Shown in pieces: positions 15,641 through 24,671 of a stretch of DNA of 64,000 nt; position 1 is the stretch's first letter; each line of letters opens with the position of its first letter. The position numbers and the translations under genes are program-made. Under the pieces are notes generated by a model, which saw only the letters and a program-made list of their open reading frames with translations, had not been told where the DNA came from and did not search any database. Source of the stretch: Enterocloster asparagiformis (GTDB lineage: Bacteria; Bacillota; Clostridia; Lachnospirales; Lachnospiraceae); contig JAGZSY010000014.1 in assembly GCA_018380885.1 (NCBI GenBank), positions 62,001 through 126,000 on the forward strand, read 5' to 3'.

Positions 15641-16860
15641 AGCGTCACCTCTTGCTTGACCACTGCCTCCGTGGCCGGGAACAGCTCCCCAAAGCCCTTG
15701 TCCTTGATCACCGTAACCATGGTCCGCTCATCCAGAAACGCCAGGCTCATCTGGATCCTGGTGGTTCTGGGCGGGCGCTTGGGAAACCCGGTCAGGGGAA
15801 TCCGCACCAATTTCTTTTTCTTGGAGTCAAGGGGCGTGATCGTAAATTCTATTTCGCTCTGGTCGTCCAGAATAAAATCCATGGTGCTCTTGGACTCGTA
15901 CCAGTTGTCGCCGTAGGAGGCCAGCACCAGCCAGCCCTCCTTCTGCCCTCTGGTCACCCGCATGGATACCTCGGTCTTGAGCCTGCCCTCGCAGATGAAA
16001 ATGTAGGGGTAGGAGGTGGCGCTCTGACAGCAGTCCGCGCCCTTGTAGGCCGCCCCACGGGCGAACAGCACCGGCTCGGCAAACACCTTGCGGCGGTGGC
16101 AGACCAGCTTCATAAACTCTCCCGCCCAGTCCGTGCGGTCAAAGCCCTTTCCAGTCAGAAAGATGGAGGAAAACAGCTTCTTGGACAAAAGCCGCTCCCC
16201 GCAGGAGCAGAGAATCCGGTCCGCCAGCCGGCTGCCCGACGGTGAATCCAGGATGTCCAGATTAAAAGCCTCCTCCATATCCTCGCTGTCGGCCTGGACC
16301 ATATTCCGGCGCAGCCCCCGCTGCACCTTCATCTCGTAGTAACACAGGCGCTGGTTGGACAGGTCGAACAGCCCCACCTGGTTGGTCCACAGGTCCTTTT
16401 TCTGGCTCAGCACATAGTAGACAAAGCTCTCCATGTGGCTGATCACGTGAACCTGTTCCCTGGGAATGCCCAGGAAATCCGCGCAGTACATCAGCGTGTC
16501 CGTCATCTTGGCGTCCACCTTCTGGAGGGAGATCACCAGCTGGGCCGTCTGCTCCTCCCCGAATTCCTTCTTGGGATACTCCAGCATCTTCATGACAAAC
16601 AGATTTAAAAGCTCCCGCCCTGTATAGCGGATTCCCCCGATGGTGGAGGTGCCGTCCTTGCGCACCATCTTCAGCAGCTTGTCCACAATCACGCCCTCGC
16701 CCACCAGGGTGCAGGCGTAAGCCTCCTCCCCGGCCAGCCAGACCTCCTCCTCCTTCTTTCGGCATATCACCGTCGGAATCGTCCATGATTTTTCCTTATC
16801 GTAACAGCTGATCCTGGTATAGTCGTCATTTAAGTCCAGCCCAATCACAAGCCCGTCCAT
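15637..16860 (-). CDS. Hsp70/actin-fold protein, DUF5716 family
   Basis: A 407-residue protein whose first about 270 residues resemble the actin/Hsp70 ATPase fold. There is a phosphate-1-like strand-turn (VIGLDLNDDYTRISCYD), a phosphate-2-like segment (VGLFDLSNQRLCYYEM, near residue 165) and an adenosine-like motif (IFLTGKGFDR, near 238). Key residues differ from DnaK, so ATP binding is plausible but unproven. The last about 130 residues look beta-rich, like a substrate domain. It sits between a giant DUF5717 protein and the TPR protein, with 20-bp and overlapping junctions. Function unknown; a dedicated chaperone-like role is inference. Confidence 0.72.
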   Translation of the reverse strand: MDGLVIGLDLNDDYTRISCYDKEKSWTIPTVICRKKEEEVWLAGEEAYACTLVGEGVIVDKLLKMVRKDGTSTIGGIRYTGRELLNLFVMKMLEYPKKEFGEEQTAQLVISLQKVDAKMTDTLMYCADFLGIPREQVHVISHMESFVYYVLSQKKDLWTNQVGLFDLSNQRLCYYEMKVQRGLRRNMVQADSEDMEEAFNLDILDSPSGSRLADRILCSCGERLLSKKLFSSIFLTGKGFDRTDWAGEFMKLVCHRRKVFAEPVLFARGAAYKGADCCQSATSYPYIFICEGRLKTEVSMRVTRGQKEGWLVLASYGDNWYESKSTMDFILDDQSEIEFTITPLDSKKKKLVRIPLTGFPKRPPRTTRIQMSLAFLDERTMVTVIKDKGFGELFPATEAVVKQEVTL

Positions 16861-16880
16861 AGACAGCCCCTTTCTTAACC

Positions 16881-19800
16881 TTAAATAATGGAAAACAGCT
16901 CCGAGAGCACCGCCGCCTTTTTGAGGTAGTCCTCCATGGCTTTTTTCAGGGCTTCCTCGTCCTTCCGGCCCTGAGCGGCCCCCATCTGATTTAACAGGGC
17001 AAAACGGCTGTTTTCCTTTCCGTCCAGCTTGTGGTCGCAGGCCACCCGGCCCTCGGCCGCCAGAACGCGTTTTCCCTCTTCGTAGTCGTAAATCCTGTAT
17101 TCCATGGTTTCGCCCTCAAACAGCACCTTCTGCTTGACGAAAATGCCCTGATAAACGCGGCGCAGCTCCTCGCTGTGAAACTGCTCCTCGTCCGGCAGAA
17201 TCCGCACCAGCAGCTCAGGCCTTCCGTCCCGCCTGCCGATGTACTCCACCATGGCCTTGTCCATAATGTCCTCAGGCACTGCCATGTGCCGGGACAGCTC
17301 CCTGGTATAGGGGAACACCAGCCCCTCGGAGATCAAAAGGCCTCCGATCAGCCGGCAGAGTCTGATCTGTTCCTCGGAAAGCCGGGCGCAGTTGGCATAG
17401 TAGAGCGTCAGGGCCAGCAAATAGATGGTGGGCACCTTGTCCTTCTCGATGCTCTGGTTCACCGCGCTCTCCAAATACTCGAACACCCGCCCGTCCACCT
17501 GCTTGCGATCCAGGAAGTAGGCGATGCTCTTCTCCGTAAAGTAAGCCTTCACCACACTCTCCCGGGTCTTTTTGCGGTTCACGTAGAGCTGGAACACGGA
17601 GTCGATCTGATCCGTGCTGCCGGTGAACATCATCTGGGCCAGAAGCCGCTCCTCCAGGTCGTAGGTCTCCACGTGCTCCTCCACGCCGCGGATCAGCACC
17701 TCGTACATCTGGGACACCGTGCCGTTGAAGTGCTCGCACAGATAATCCAGGATCACGCTGTCGTAGCGGCCCTCACGGAACACCCCGTAGGACAGGTTCA
17801 GCAGCACCTCGTCCTGGTCAAAGAGGCTCTGCAAAATCATCTTGGCGCACAGCTTCATCCGCCGCCCGGCGCTGATATTCTCGCTGCCGTAGAGGCGGAT
17901 CATCTCATAGGCCTCCCGGAAATAATTCTGGCTGATCAGCGTGCCGCATATCTTCTGCCGCTGTGCCGCGGTCAGCTCCTCCTTGTCCATCTGCACCAGA
18001 TAGGCGCAGTCAAAGGCGGACCCGTCGTCCGTCTCGTCCTCTGCCTTGCGGCAGTAATAATCCGTCACCACGGTGGACAGTCTGCGGGCGAACACCGGGT
18101 TTAAATCCATCTCCTGGATGATCTGCTCCACAAACTCGGCCTGGTCATCGCGCTCGATGCCCGTCTCCAGGATGCGGCGGCACTCCGCCAGCCGCAGCAT
18201 GGTGTGCTCCGGGTAGACCTGGTAGCACTTCTCCAGCAGCTCCGGCTTATCCATCACCGGAACCTTCCAATATTGTACATCCGCGTACCTGTTGCCGAAG
18301 GCGTCCTGGAACAACAGCACAATGTTGTCCGCATAGATGGGCACGTAGGCCACATTTTCCTCCAGCAGGTACGCGTAATCCTCATTTAATTCCTCGTAGC
18401 GCACGATCACGTACTTCATGCGGCTGTCCCGGCATTTGATCCGGTAGGACTTGAGAATCCCGGGCAGGACCCTGGCCACCCGGCGGTCGATCATATCCTT
18501 ATATATTATATGGTCGTAGATCACCGCCAGCCGGCTGTCGATGCGCGAGGCGAACAGCTGCTCCATGGCGAACTTCTCCATGTGACGCGTGTAGGTCTGG
18601 TACAGCTCCAGGGAGGGGTTCATGTACAGCAGGATATTCTTGTACAGCACCTTCCGGCTGTGCTCGTCCAGGTCCTTCTCGTAGGAGAAGTACAGCAGCA
18701 CCTCCTTTGGCAGCAGGTGGCCGTAGTCCCCGGGCAGGGAGTAGAGAAAATACTCGTACAGCCGCGTCAAGTTCACGCCGTTCTCCAGGGCCAGCTTATA
18801 CCACTGGAAAGCTCCCGCCCCCCTGCGGTCTCCCTTGATCAGGATGCTGCATACCGCGGCCAGAATCTCAACCCTGGGATACAGCTCGTAGAGCCGCGTC
18901 ATCAGCCGCTCGTACATCCTGCGGTAATGGCGCAGCGACAGAGCCAGGTGCGCAGCCTTTGCGGCCATCTCCTGGCTCACCATTCCTTTTCTGGCCCCCA
19001 AATGCAGGGCCTGCACCTCGAAGTCCCCCAGGGAGGCCAGCAGGTCCAGATGGTCCTCCAAAAGGCGGCAGGCCGCGGTGTAGAGGAAGGGGCTGCGGCA
19101 GCCCTCCTGGTGCATGGATTTCATCCGCAAATACAGCTCCAGCGGGTTCTGTTTCAGGGTGGGGTCCAGCTTTAGCAGCAGGAAAAACAGATATTCCCTG
19201 GCAGAGCCGTCCTCCTCCAGGTATTTTCCGATCAAACGGATCAGCGACTCCTGCTGGGATTGGGAGGGCGACAGCTGAAGCTTCAAATACTGATAAAAGC
19301 AGTAATTCTCCACCTGCTTCTCCCGGCGCTCCATCACGTGGTCCCGGCACTCCTCCAGCACCGAGGCCGCGGCGTCCTTCTTCCCGCCGGCCAGAAACAG
19401 TTCCGCCTGTAGGAGCCGGACCAGGTCATCCTCCCGGTAGTTCTCCCTGAGCTGCTCCACCTCCTTTGCCATTTGGTTGCGCAGCAGGGCGGGCTCGTAA
19501 ACCCCCGTCTCGTAATTCAGCCGCAGGGAGAGGTAGCGCAGCAGGCTGTCCTTGTCGATATGCATATCAGCTTCCGGGTCCCGGTGGGTGATGTCCACCG
19601 TCTCGTCCCCCTCCGCCTCCACGGCCACCGTGAAGCTCTCCTTCAGGGAGACGATCCTGATCCGCCCGAAATTCTTCCCGCGGTGCAGGTACTTCGGCCG
19701 GATGCGGTAGGTGATACAGCAGCGCCCCCCGGAGAAATCCCGGTCCGTAATCCGGTCCGTCCCCAGCTCGATAAAGGGCTCGTCCGCCTCGATCTGGGCC

Positions 19801-20471
19801 GAGACATACCCCCAGCCGTTCACCCGTATCTCTATTTTATCCTCAATGGTATCCAACGGATTCTCGTAATTCCTGGACTTTGTGTCCACCGACAGCTCCA
19901 CAGGCTCCTTGACCCCCAGGGCCACCAGAAATTCCTCCAGCAGGTTGCGCCGCCCGGGCCTGCCTCTCAGGCCGTCGTACAGCGTCCTGCAGCGCGCGTC
20001 CTGCATGAACGGCGTCTCCACAAAATCCTGGTACTCAAAGAGCTGCAGGGCCTGCTCTAAATCCCGCTTGGCCAGCCGCCCGAAGTCGTCCGGGGTCTTG
20101 AGGCTCTCCAGGGTTTCCCCCGCACTGCCGGCCTGAATGCGCAAAGAATAAGGAATCTCTTTCTCACCGCCATTCGTGACCAGATAAAAAGATCCCTTGA
20201 TAACTTCCCCGTGTTCGCAATACTTGCTGTTGACTTCGTAAACAATTCGGTTGCGCAGACCGCCGAAGGCGTTGTTCGCTACCGTGACCCGCGGATTGCC
20301 GGAGTAAATCAGTCCCTTGATGTGCAGGCCGTTGCCGCTGATCACCATCAGTTCCCCCCTGGCCGTCGTGCCCGCAGGCACGCTCCCTTCCACCGCGGAC
20401 GGAGTGATCACAAGCTTTGGCACCTCGCTGTCAATGATTCCCTTGGCAAGCCGGTTGATCCGCTCTCTCAT
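16881..20471 (-). CDS. Very large DUF5717-family protein
   Basis: A 1196-residue protein without signal peptide or membrane segment. The N-terminal about 300 residues contain two beta-sandwich-like domains (about 15-115 and 205-290, each with short alternating hydrophobic strands and a charged linker). The remaining about 880 residues are almost entirely helical and resemble a TPR/HEAT-like solenoid. It heads a three-gene operon with the Hsp70-like and TPR proteins. The ATG follows AGGTGG. I recognise it as DUF5717, a family of unknown function. Size and architecture suggest a scaffold or client-binding platform for the downstream actin-fold protein, but no activity can be assigned. Confidence 0.75.
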   Translation of the reverse strand: MRERINRLAKGIIDSEVPKLVITPSAVEGSVPAGTTARGELMVISGNGLHIKGLIYSGNPRVTVANNAFGGLRNRIVYEVNSKYCEHGEVIKGSFYLVTNGGEKEIPYSLRIQAGSAGETLESLKTPDDFGRLAKRDLEQALQLFEYQDFVETPFMQDARCRTLYDGLRGRPGRRNLLEEFLVALGVKEPVELSVDTKSRNYENPLDTIEDKIEIRVNGWGYVSAQIEADEPFIELGTDRITDRDFSGGRCCITYRIRPKYLHRGKNFGRIRIVSLKESFTVAVEAEGDETVDITHRDPEADMHIDKDSLLRYLSLRLNYETGVYEPALLRNQMAKEVEQLRENYREDDLVRLLQAELFLAGGKKDAAASVLEECRDHVMERREKQVENYCFYQYLKLQLSPSQSQQESLIRLIGKYLEEDGSAREYLFFLLLKLDPTLKQNPLELYLRMKSMHQEGCRSPFLYTAACRLLEDHLDLLASLGDFEVQALHLGARKGMVSQEMAAKAAHLALSLRHYRRMYERLMTRLYELYPRVEILAAVCSILIKGDRRGAGAFQWYKLALENGVNLTRLYEYFLYSLPGDYGHLLPKEVLLYFSYEKDLDEHSRKVLYKNILLYMNPSLELYQTYTRHMEKFAMEQLFASRIDSRLAVIYDHIIYKDMIDRRVARVLPGILKSYRIKCRDSRMKYVIVRYEELNEDYAYLLEENVAYVPIYADNIVLLFQDAFGNRYADVQYWKVPVMDKPELLEKCYQVYPEHTMLRLAECRRILETGIERDDQAEFVEQIIQEMDLNPVFARRLSTVVTDYYCRKAEDETDDGSAFDCAYLVQMDKEELTAAQRQKICGTLISQNYFREAYEMIRLYGSENISAGRRMKLCAKMILQSLFDQDEVLLNLSYGVFREGRYDSVILDYLCEHFNGTVSQMYEVLIRGVEEHVETYDLEERLLAQMMFTGSTDQIDSVFQLYVNRKKTRESVVKAYFTEKSIAYFLDRKQVDGRVFEYLESAVNQSIEKDKVPTIYLLALTLYYANCARLSEEQIRLCRLIGGLLISEGLVFPYTRELSRHMAVPEDIMDKAMVEYIGRRDGRPELLVRILPDEEQFHSEELRRVYQGIFVKQKVLFEGETMEYRIYDYEEGKRVLAAEGRVACDHKLDGKENSRFALLNQMGAAQGRKDEEALKKAMEDYLKKAAVLSELFSII

Positions 20472-20648
20472 AGTACCACCTGTATCTTTATCCTTTGCTC
20501 ATAATGTATTATGATACCACATTTCATCTTGAATTAAAAGACAAAAGTTGATATGATAGAGGAAAATGGTTACAGATTGGCCATACTAATGTTTCAACGA
20601 GGCTGTGCGAAGCGGCTGGAATGAAAAGGATAATGGAGAGTGCGCGAT

Positions 20649-21167
20649 ATGCTGAATGAACCTATGACCCTATACAAATTGATGAATCTGTATATGCTGA
20701 AACAGGTTAATTTTCCGCTGACCAACGCCCAGCTCACCAATTTTTTCACCGAGCACGAGTACACCACCTACTTTACGCTCCAGCAGGCTTTGAACGAGCT
20801 GGAGGATTCGGGCCTGATCCACAAGGAGCCCAGCCACAACAGCACCCGCTATGAGATCACCCGCGAGGGCGAGGAGACCCTGAACTTTTTCGGCAAGAAC
20901 ATCTCCCCCGCCATTATAGACGACATGGACCAGTACCTGAGGGAGAACAAATTCCGCCTCCGCGAGGAGGTGGGCACCAGCGCGGACTACTACAAGGCCA
21001 CCGGCCAGGACTACATTGTTCACTGCGAGGTCCGCGAGGGCAAGACCGTGCTGATCCGCCTGGACTTAGCCCTGCCGGACAAGGAGCAGGCCGAGGCCAT
21101 GTGCAGCAACTGGAAGGAAAAGAGCCAGGAAATCTACTCCTTTGCTATGAAAACGCTGCTCTCCTGA
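20649..21167 (+). CDS. DUF4364-family winged-helix protein
   Basis: A 172-residue protein on the plus strand, divergent from the DUF5717 operon across a 177-bp gap. Residues about 5-80 fit a PadR/MarR-like winged helix (NAQLTNFFTEHEYTTYFTLQQALNELEDSGLI, then a basic wing around STRYEITREGEETL). The C-terminal half is an alpha/beta region common to DUF4364 proteins. The ATG at 20649 lies ten bases after GGAG; a GTG at 20640 is too close to it. A strong terminator follows. It could regulate the divergent operon, but that is only positional inference. Confidence 0.8.
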   Translation: MLNEPMTLYKLMNLYMLKQVNFPLTNAQLTNFFTEHEYTTYFTLQQALNELEDSGLIHKEPSHNSTRYEITREGEETLNFFGKNISPAIIDDMDQYLRENKFRLREEVGTSADYYKATGQDYIVHCEVREGKTVLIRLDLALPDKEQAEAMCSNWKEKSQEIYSFAMKTLLS

Positions 21168-21215
21168 GGCCCCTGTTGATCACCATATTTTTCCATTTTC
21201 CAATCCCGGACGTTC

Positions 21216-21253
21216 AGGGAGCAGGACCACAATGCCGGTCCTGCTCCCTTTTT
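21216..21253 (+). terminator. Rho-independent terminator of the DUF4364 gene
   Basis: A perfect 13-bp stem AGGGAGCAGGACC (21216-21228) with GGTCCTGCTCCCT (21237-21249), an 8-nt loop and a following T run. Confidence 0.93.
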
Positions 21254-21275
21254 GTCCGTATGAGTCGGTCCGCCG

Positions 21276-21542
21276 TCAAAGCCGGTCAAGCTTTCCCGCC
21301 ACGGCGGCTGCGGCCTTTTCGATATCCGTCTTTTTTACATAGATCCGGTACTGTATATTCAGCGAAGGATTGGTGCCGAAACGGTCCACCGCGATGGAAC
21401 CGGAGCCGTAGTTGCGTGCCATCCCGCCCGACGTATTCACAATGTAGTCGATTCCGTAGCGCTCCAGCGCAGCCCTGGCCTTTGACTGCGCTTCCATGGA
21501 GAATGTGCTGAACACTTCTTTCCGGTTGAATATGGTAATCAT
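21276..21542 (-). CDS. Small hypothetical protein (88 aa)
   Basis: An 88-residue alpha/beta protein with the pattern MITIFNRKEVF, then helix, strand DYIVNTSG, and a final strand-helix IYVKKTDIEKAAAAV. This is the layout of small ferredoxin-like domains resembling the DUF2007 type. An ATG at 21542 follows AAAGGAG by eight bases; the frame is open six codons further. It is 69 bp after engB on the same strand and convergent with the DUF4364 gene. Function unknown. Confidence 0.62.
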   Translation of the reverse strand: MITIFNRKEVFSTFSMEAQSKARAALERYGIDYIVNTSGGMARNYGSGSIAVDRFGTNPSLNIQYRIYVKKTDIEKAAAAVAGKLDRL

Positions 21543-21611
21543 AGCCGCCGCTCCTTTCATATCCCGTCTGCGTTGTCAATTCCAGTATATCCTATCTCAT
21601 CCTGAAAATCT

Positions 21612-22241
21612 TTAACTTTTCCGGTTATCCTCATTAAATTTTTCTAACGCTCCGCTATCCGCCATGACCCCCTCAATCAGGTCCCAAATCTCCTCGCGTC
21701 CCTGCTTGGTCTCGGCGGAGAAGGGGATCAAAATTCCGTCCTTGTCCATCCCCAGGCCCTGGCGCAGGAGCTTCACCTGCTTTTGAATCTGGCTGCGGTT
21801 GATCTTGTCCAGCTTGGTGGCGATGATCACCGGGTGGTAGCCGTTGTAAACGATCCAGTCGTACATGGACTTGTCGTTGGCCGACGGCTCGTGGCGGATG
21901 TCCACCAGCAGGAACACCATCTTCAGCATAGGGGACTGGCGCAGGTAGCGCTCGATCATCTTCCCCCACTTCTCCTTGGCCGCCAGGGCCACCTTGGCGT
22001 AGCCGTAGCCCGGCAGGTCCACATAGTACAGCGCGTCGTTGATATTGTAAAAATTGATAGTCTGGGTCTTGCCCGGCTGGGACGAAGTCCTGGCGTAGGC
22101 CTTGCGGTTCATCAGCGCGTTGATCAGCGACGACTTGCCCACGTTGGACTTGCCCGAGAAGGCAAACTCCGGCAGATGGTTCTCCGGGAGCTTGCTGGTC
22201 ACGCCGATCACAGTCTCCAGATTCACACTCTTGATAATCAT
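21612..22241 (-). CDS. engB: Ribosome biogenesis GTP-binding protein EngB (YsxC/YihA)
   Basis: A 209-residue TRAFAC GTPase with G1 SGKSNVGKSS (near residue 30), G3 DLPGYGYA (near 75), G4 TKLDK (near 142) and G5 FSAETKQG (near 173). It is required for assembly of the large ribosomal subunit. The gene lies 17 bp after lon, the usual lon-engB pairing in Firmicutes, and is probably read from the lon transcript. Confidence 0.96.
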   Translation of the reverse strand: MIIKSVNLETVIGVTSKLPENHLPEFAFSGKSNVGKSSLINALMNRKAYARTSSQPGKTQTINFYNINDALYYVDLPGYGYAKVALAAKEKWGKMIERYLRQSPMLKMVFLLVDIRHEPSANDKSMYDWIVYNGYHPVIIATKLDKINRSQIQKQVKLLRQGLGMDKDGILIPFSAETKQGREEIWDLIEGVMADSGALEKFNEDNRKS

Positions 22242-22258
22242 ATGGTTGGTTCCTTTCT

Positions 22259-24574
22259 CTAGGAGGCCAGGGCCTCGCCCAGCACCTGGGACATCTCCTT
22301 CACATACACGATCTCCAGGCCCTTGGTAATTTCCCGCGACAGCTCCGCCATATCCGGGCGGTTCTTATCCGGCACCAGCACCTTCTTGATGTGGGCCATG
22401 CGGGCCGCCAGAATCTTCTCCTTCAGTCCGCCGATGGGCAGAACCCTGCCGCGCAGGGTGATCTCGCCGGTCATAGCCACCTTTGCCGATACCTTCCTGC
22501 CCGTCACCGCGCTGACCATGGCCGTTGCCATGGTGATTCCCGCGGAAGGACCGTCCTTGGGCACCGCGCCCTCGGGAATGTGGATGTGCAGGTCGTGCTT
22601 CTCAAAGTAGTCGTCCGGAACCTGGTAGTCCGGGCAGATGGACCGCACAAAGGTCAGGGCTGTCTGGGCCGACTCCTTCATCACGTCGCCCAACTGGCCG
22701 GTCATCAGCAGGTTTCCCTTGCCCGGCATCACATTGACCTCGATCTGCAGGGTGTCGCCGCCCACGCTGGTCCAGGCCAGACCGCGGACGATGCCCACCT
22801 GGTCCTCCTCGTTGGCGTCCTCAAAGGTCACCTTTTCCTTGCCCAGGTACTTCTCCAGGTTGCTCTCCGTGATCTTGATGGACCTGCGCTTGTCCTCCAG
22901 AAATTCCCTGGCCGCCTTGCGGCAGATGTCCCCGATGCGCCGCTCTAAGTTGCGGACCCCGGCCTCCCTGGTGTAATTGTGGATGATTTTTTCCAAAGCA
23001 CGGTCGGAGAAGGAGACCTCCTCCCGCTTCAGACCGTTGCGCTCCAGCTGCTTTCCCACCAGGTAATCCTTGGCGATGTGGAATTTTTCATTCTCCGTAT
23101 AGCTGTTGACCTCGATGAGCTCCATGCGGTCCAGCAGCGGGCCGGGGATGGTCTGGGTGGTGTTGGCCGTGGCGATGAACAGCACCTGGGATAAGTCGAT
23201 GGGCTGCTCCACGTAGTGGTCGCGGAACTTCACGTTCTGCTCGCTGTCCAGCACCTCCAGAAGCGCAGAGGAGGTATCTCCCTTGTAGTCGCTGCTGACC
23301 TTATCGATCTCATCCAGAAGCATCAGCGGGTTGCTGACGCCCGCCTGGCGGATGCCCTCCACGATGCGGCCCGGCATGGCGCCCACGTAGGTCTTGCGGT
23401 GTCCGCGTATCTCCGCCTCGTCCCGCACGCCGCCTAGGCTGATGCGCACGTACTTCTTGTTCAGCGCCCTGGCCACGGAGCGGGCGATGCTGGTCTTGCC
23501 GGTTCCCGGCGGCCCCACCAGACAGATAATCGGGCTGGTACCCTTTTTGGTCAGGGTCCGCACCGCCAGATACTCCAGGATGCGCTCCTTCACCTTGTCC
23601 AGGCCGTAGTGGTCCGCATTGAGAATCTGCTCCGCATGCTTTAAATCGTCGTTGTCCTTGGAAACCTTTTTCCAGGGCAGCTCCAGAAGGGTCTCGATGT
23701 AGGTCCTGAGCACGTTGGCCTCCTGGCTTCCGGCCGGCATCCCCCTGAACCGCTCGATCTCCTTGCGCAGCTTTTCCTTCGTCTCCTTGTCCGCCTTCAG
23801 AAGCCCCAGCTTTTTCTGGTACTCGTCCGCATCGGACATGGTGTTGTCCTCCCCCAGCTCCTGGCGGATGACCTTCATCTGCTCCCGCAGAATGTACTCC
23901 TTCTGGTTCTGATCTATGTCAGCTTTTACCTTTTCCTGGAAATCCTTTTTGATGCGGTAGATTTCCATCTCGGACATCAGAGTGCGCAATATTACCTCGT
24001 AGCGGGCCTCCAGGGAGGTGCTCTCCAGCACGCCCTGGCGCACCGTGTAATCCCAGGGCAGCTGAATGGCGATCTGGTCCAACAGCTCCTCCAGGGAGGG
24101 GATCACCTTGAGTCCGGGCAGCAAATCCTGGCTGAACTTTATATTCTCCCGTCCATACTCATCCAATTTATCTTTCACAATCCGCAGCATGGCCTCCTTG
24201 GTCAGGCTGTCCAGATCCTCTTCTTCCGTCTCCATAGAGCCAACCTGCGCAATCAGAGCCGGCTCCTCGCTGTCAAAGCAGAGAAGCTCTCCCCGCTCCA
24301 ACCCTTCCACCAGAACGCGCACCACATGCTTGGGGAGCTTCACCATCTGTTTGACAGCGGCCACGGTTCCCACCTGATACAGGTCGTCCAGCTCAGGCTC
24401 AGCCACCTCGTGGTGCTTCTGTGTCACCAGAAAGATCTTCTGGTCTCCGATCATGGCTTTTTCCACCGCGGCCATGGACCGCGGCCTGGTGATATCAAAG
24501 TGCATCACCATCTTGGGCAGTATGGTCAGCCCCCGTAATGCCACCACAGGCATTGTCTTAATTTGTTCTTCCAT
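22259..24574 (-). CDS. lon: ATP-dependent Lon protease
   Basis: A 771-residue LonA protease. The N-terminal substrate domain starts at MEEQIKTMPVVALRG. The AAA+ module has GPPGTGKT near residue 357 and the sensor region. The C-terminal protease domain carries the catalytic serine in PKDGPSAGITMA and the catalytic lysine in the VSAKVAMTGEITLRG segment. The ATG at 24574 is chosen because family alignment begins there; the open frame continues 57 codons upstream through the terminator and is not expected to be translated. engB follows by 17 bp. Confidence 0.97.
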   Translation of the reverse strand: MEEQIKTMPVVALRGLTILPKMVMHFDITRPRSMAAVEKAMIGDQKIFLVTQKHHEVAEPELDDLYQVGTVAAVKQMVKLPKHVVRVLVEGLERGELLCFDSEEPALIAQVGSMETEEEDLDSLTKEAMLRIVKDKLDEYGRENIKFSQDLLPGLKVIPSLEELLDQIAIQLPWDYTVRQGVLESTSLEARYEVILRTLMSEMEIYRIKKDFQEKVKADIDQNQKEYILREQMKVIRQELGEDNTMSDADEYQKKLGLLKADKETKEKLRKEIERFRGMPAGSQEANVLRTYIETLLELPWKKVSKDNDDLKHAEQILNADHYGLDKVKERILEYLAVRTLTKKGTSPIICLVGPPGTGKTSIARSVARALNKKYVRISLGGVRDEAEIRGHRKTYVGAMPGRIVEGIRQAGVSNPLMLLDEIDKVSSDYKGDTSSALLEVLDSEQNVKFRDHYVEQPIDLSQVLFIATANTTQTIPGPLLDRMELIEVNSYTENEKFHIAKDYLVGKQLERNGLKREEVSFSDRALEKIIHNYTREAGVRNLERRIGDICRKAAREFLEDKRRSIKITESNLEKYLGKEKVTFEDANEEDQVGIVRGLAWTSVGGDTLQIEVNVMPGKGNLLMTGQLGDVMKESAQTALTFVRSICPDYQVPDDYFEKHDLHIHIPEGAVPKDGPSAGITMATAMVSAVTGRKVSAKVAMTGEITLRGRVLPIGGLKEKILAARMAHIKKVLVPDKNRPDMAELSREITKGLEIVYVKEMSQVLGEALAS

Positions 24575-24603
24575 ACTTGTTCGTTCACCTCTTGTACCCT
24601 TTA

Positions 24604-24658
24604 AAAGGCCGCTGCAACTTAAGGGATATATCCTTCTATCCTGTTTGCAGCGGCCTTT
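24604..24658 (-). terminator. Terminator between clpX and lon
   Basis: AAAGGCCGCTGCAA (24604-24617) and TTGCAGCGGCCTTT (24645-24658) form a perfect 14-bp stem with a 27-nt loop. On the minus strand it ends in TTTTAAA. It separates clpX from lon; the T tract is short, so some read-through is possible. Confidence 0.75.
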
Positions 24659-24671
24659 CTTTTCACTTGTT

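Noticed and set aside
17031..18104. Long plus-strand frame inside the DUF5717 gene
   Set aside because: Antisense shadow of a well-formed 1196-residue ORF, no recognisable motifs.
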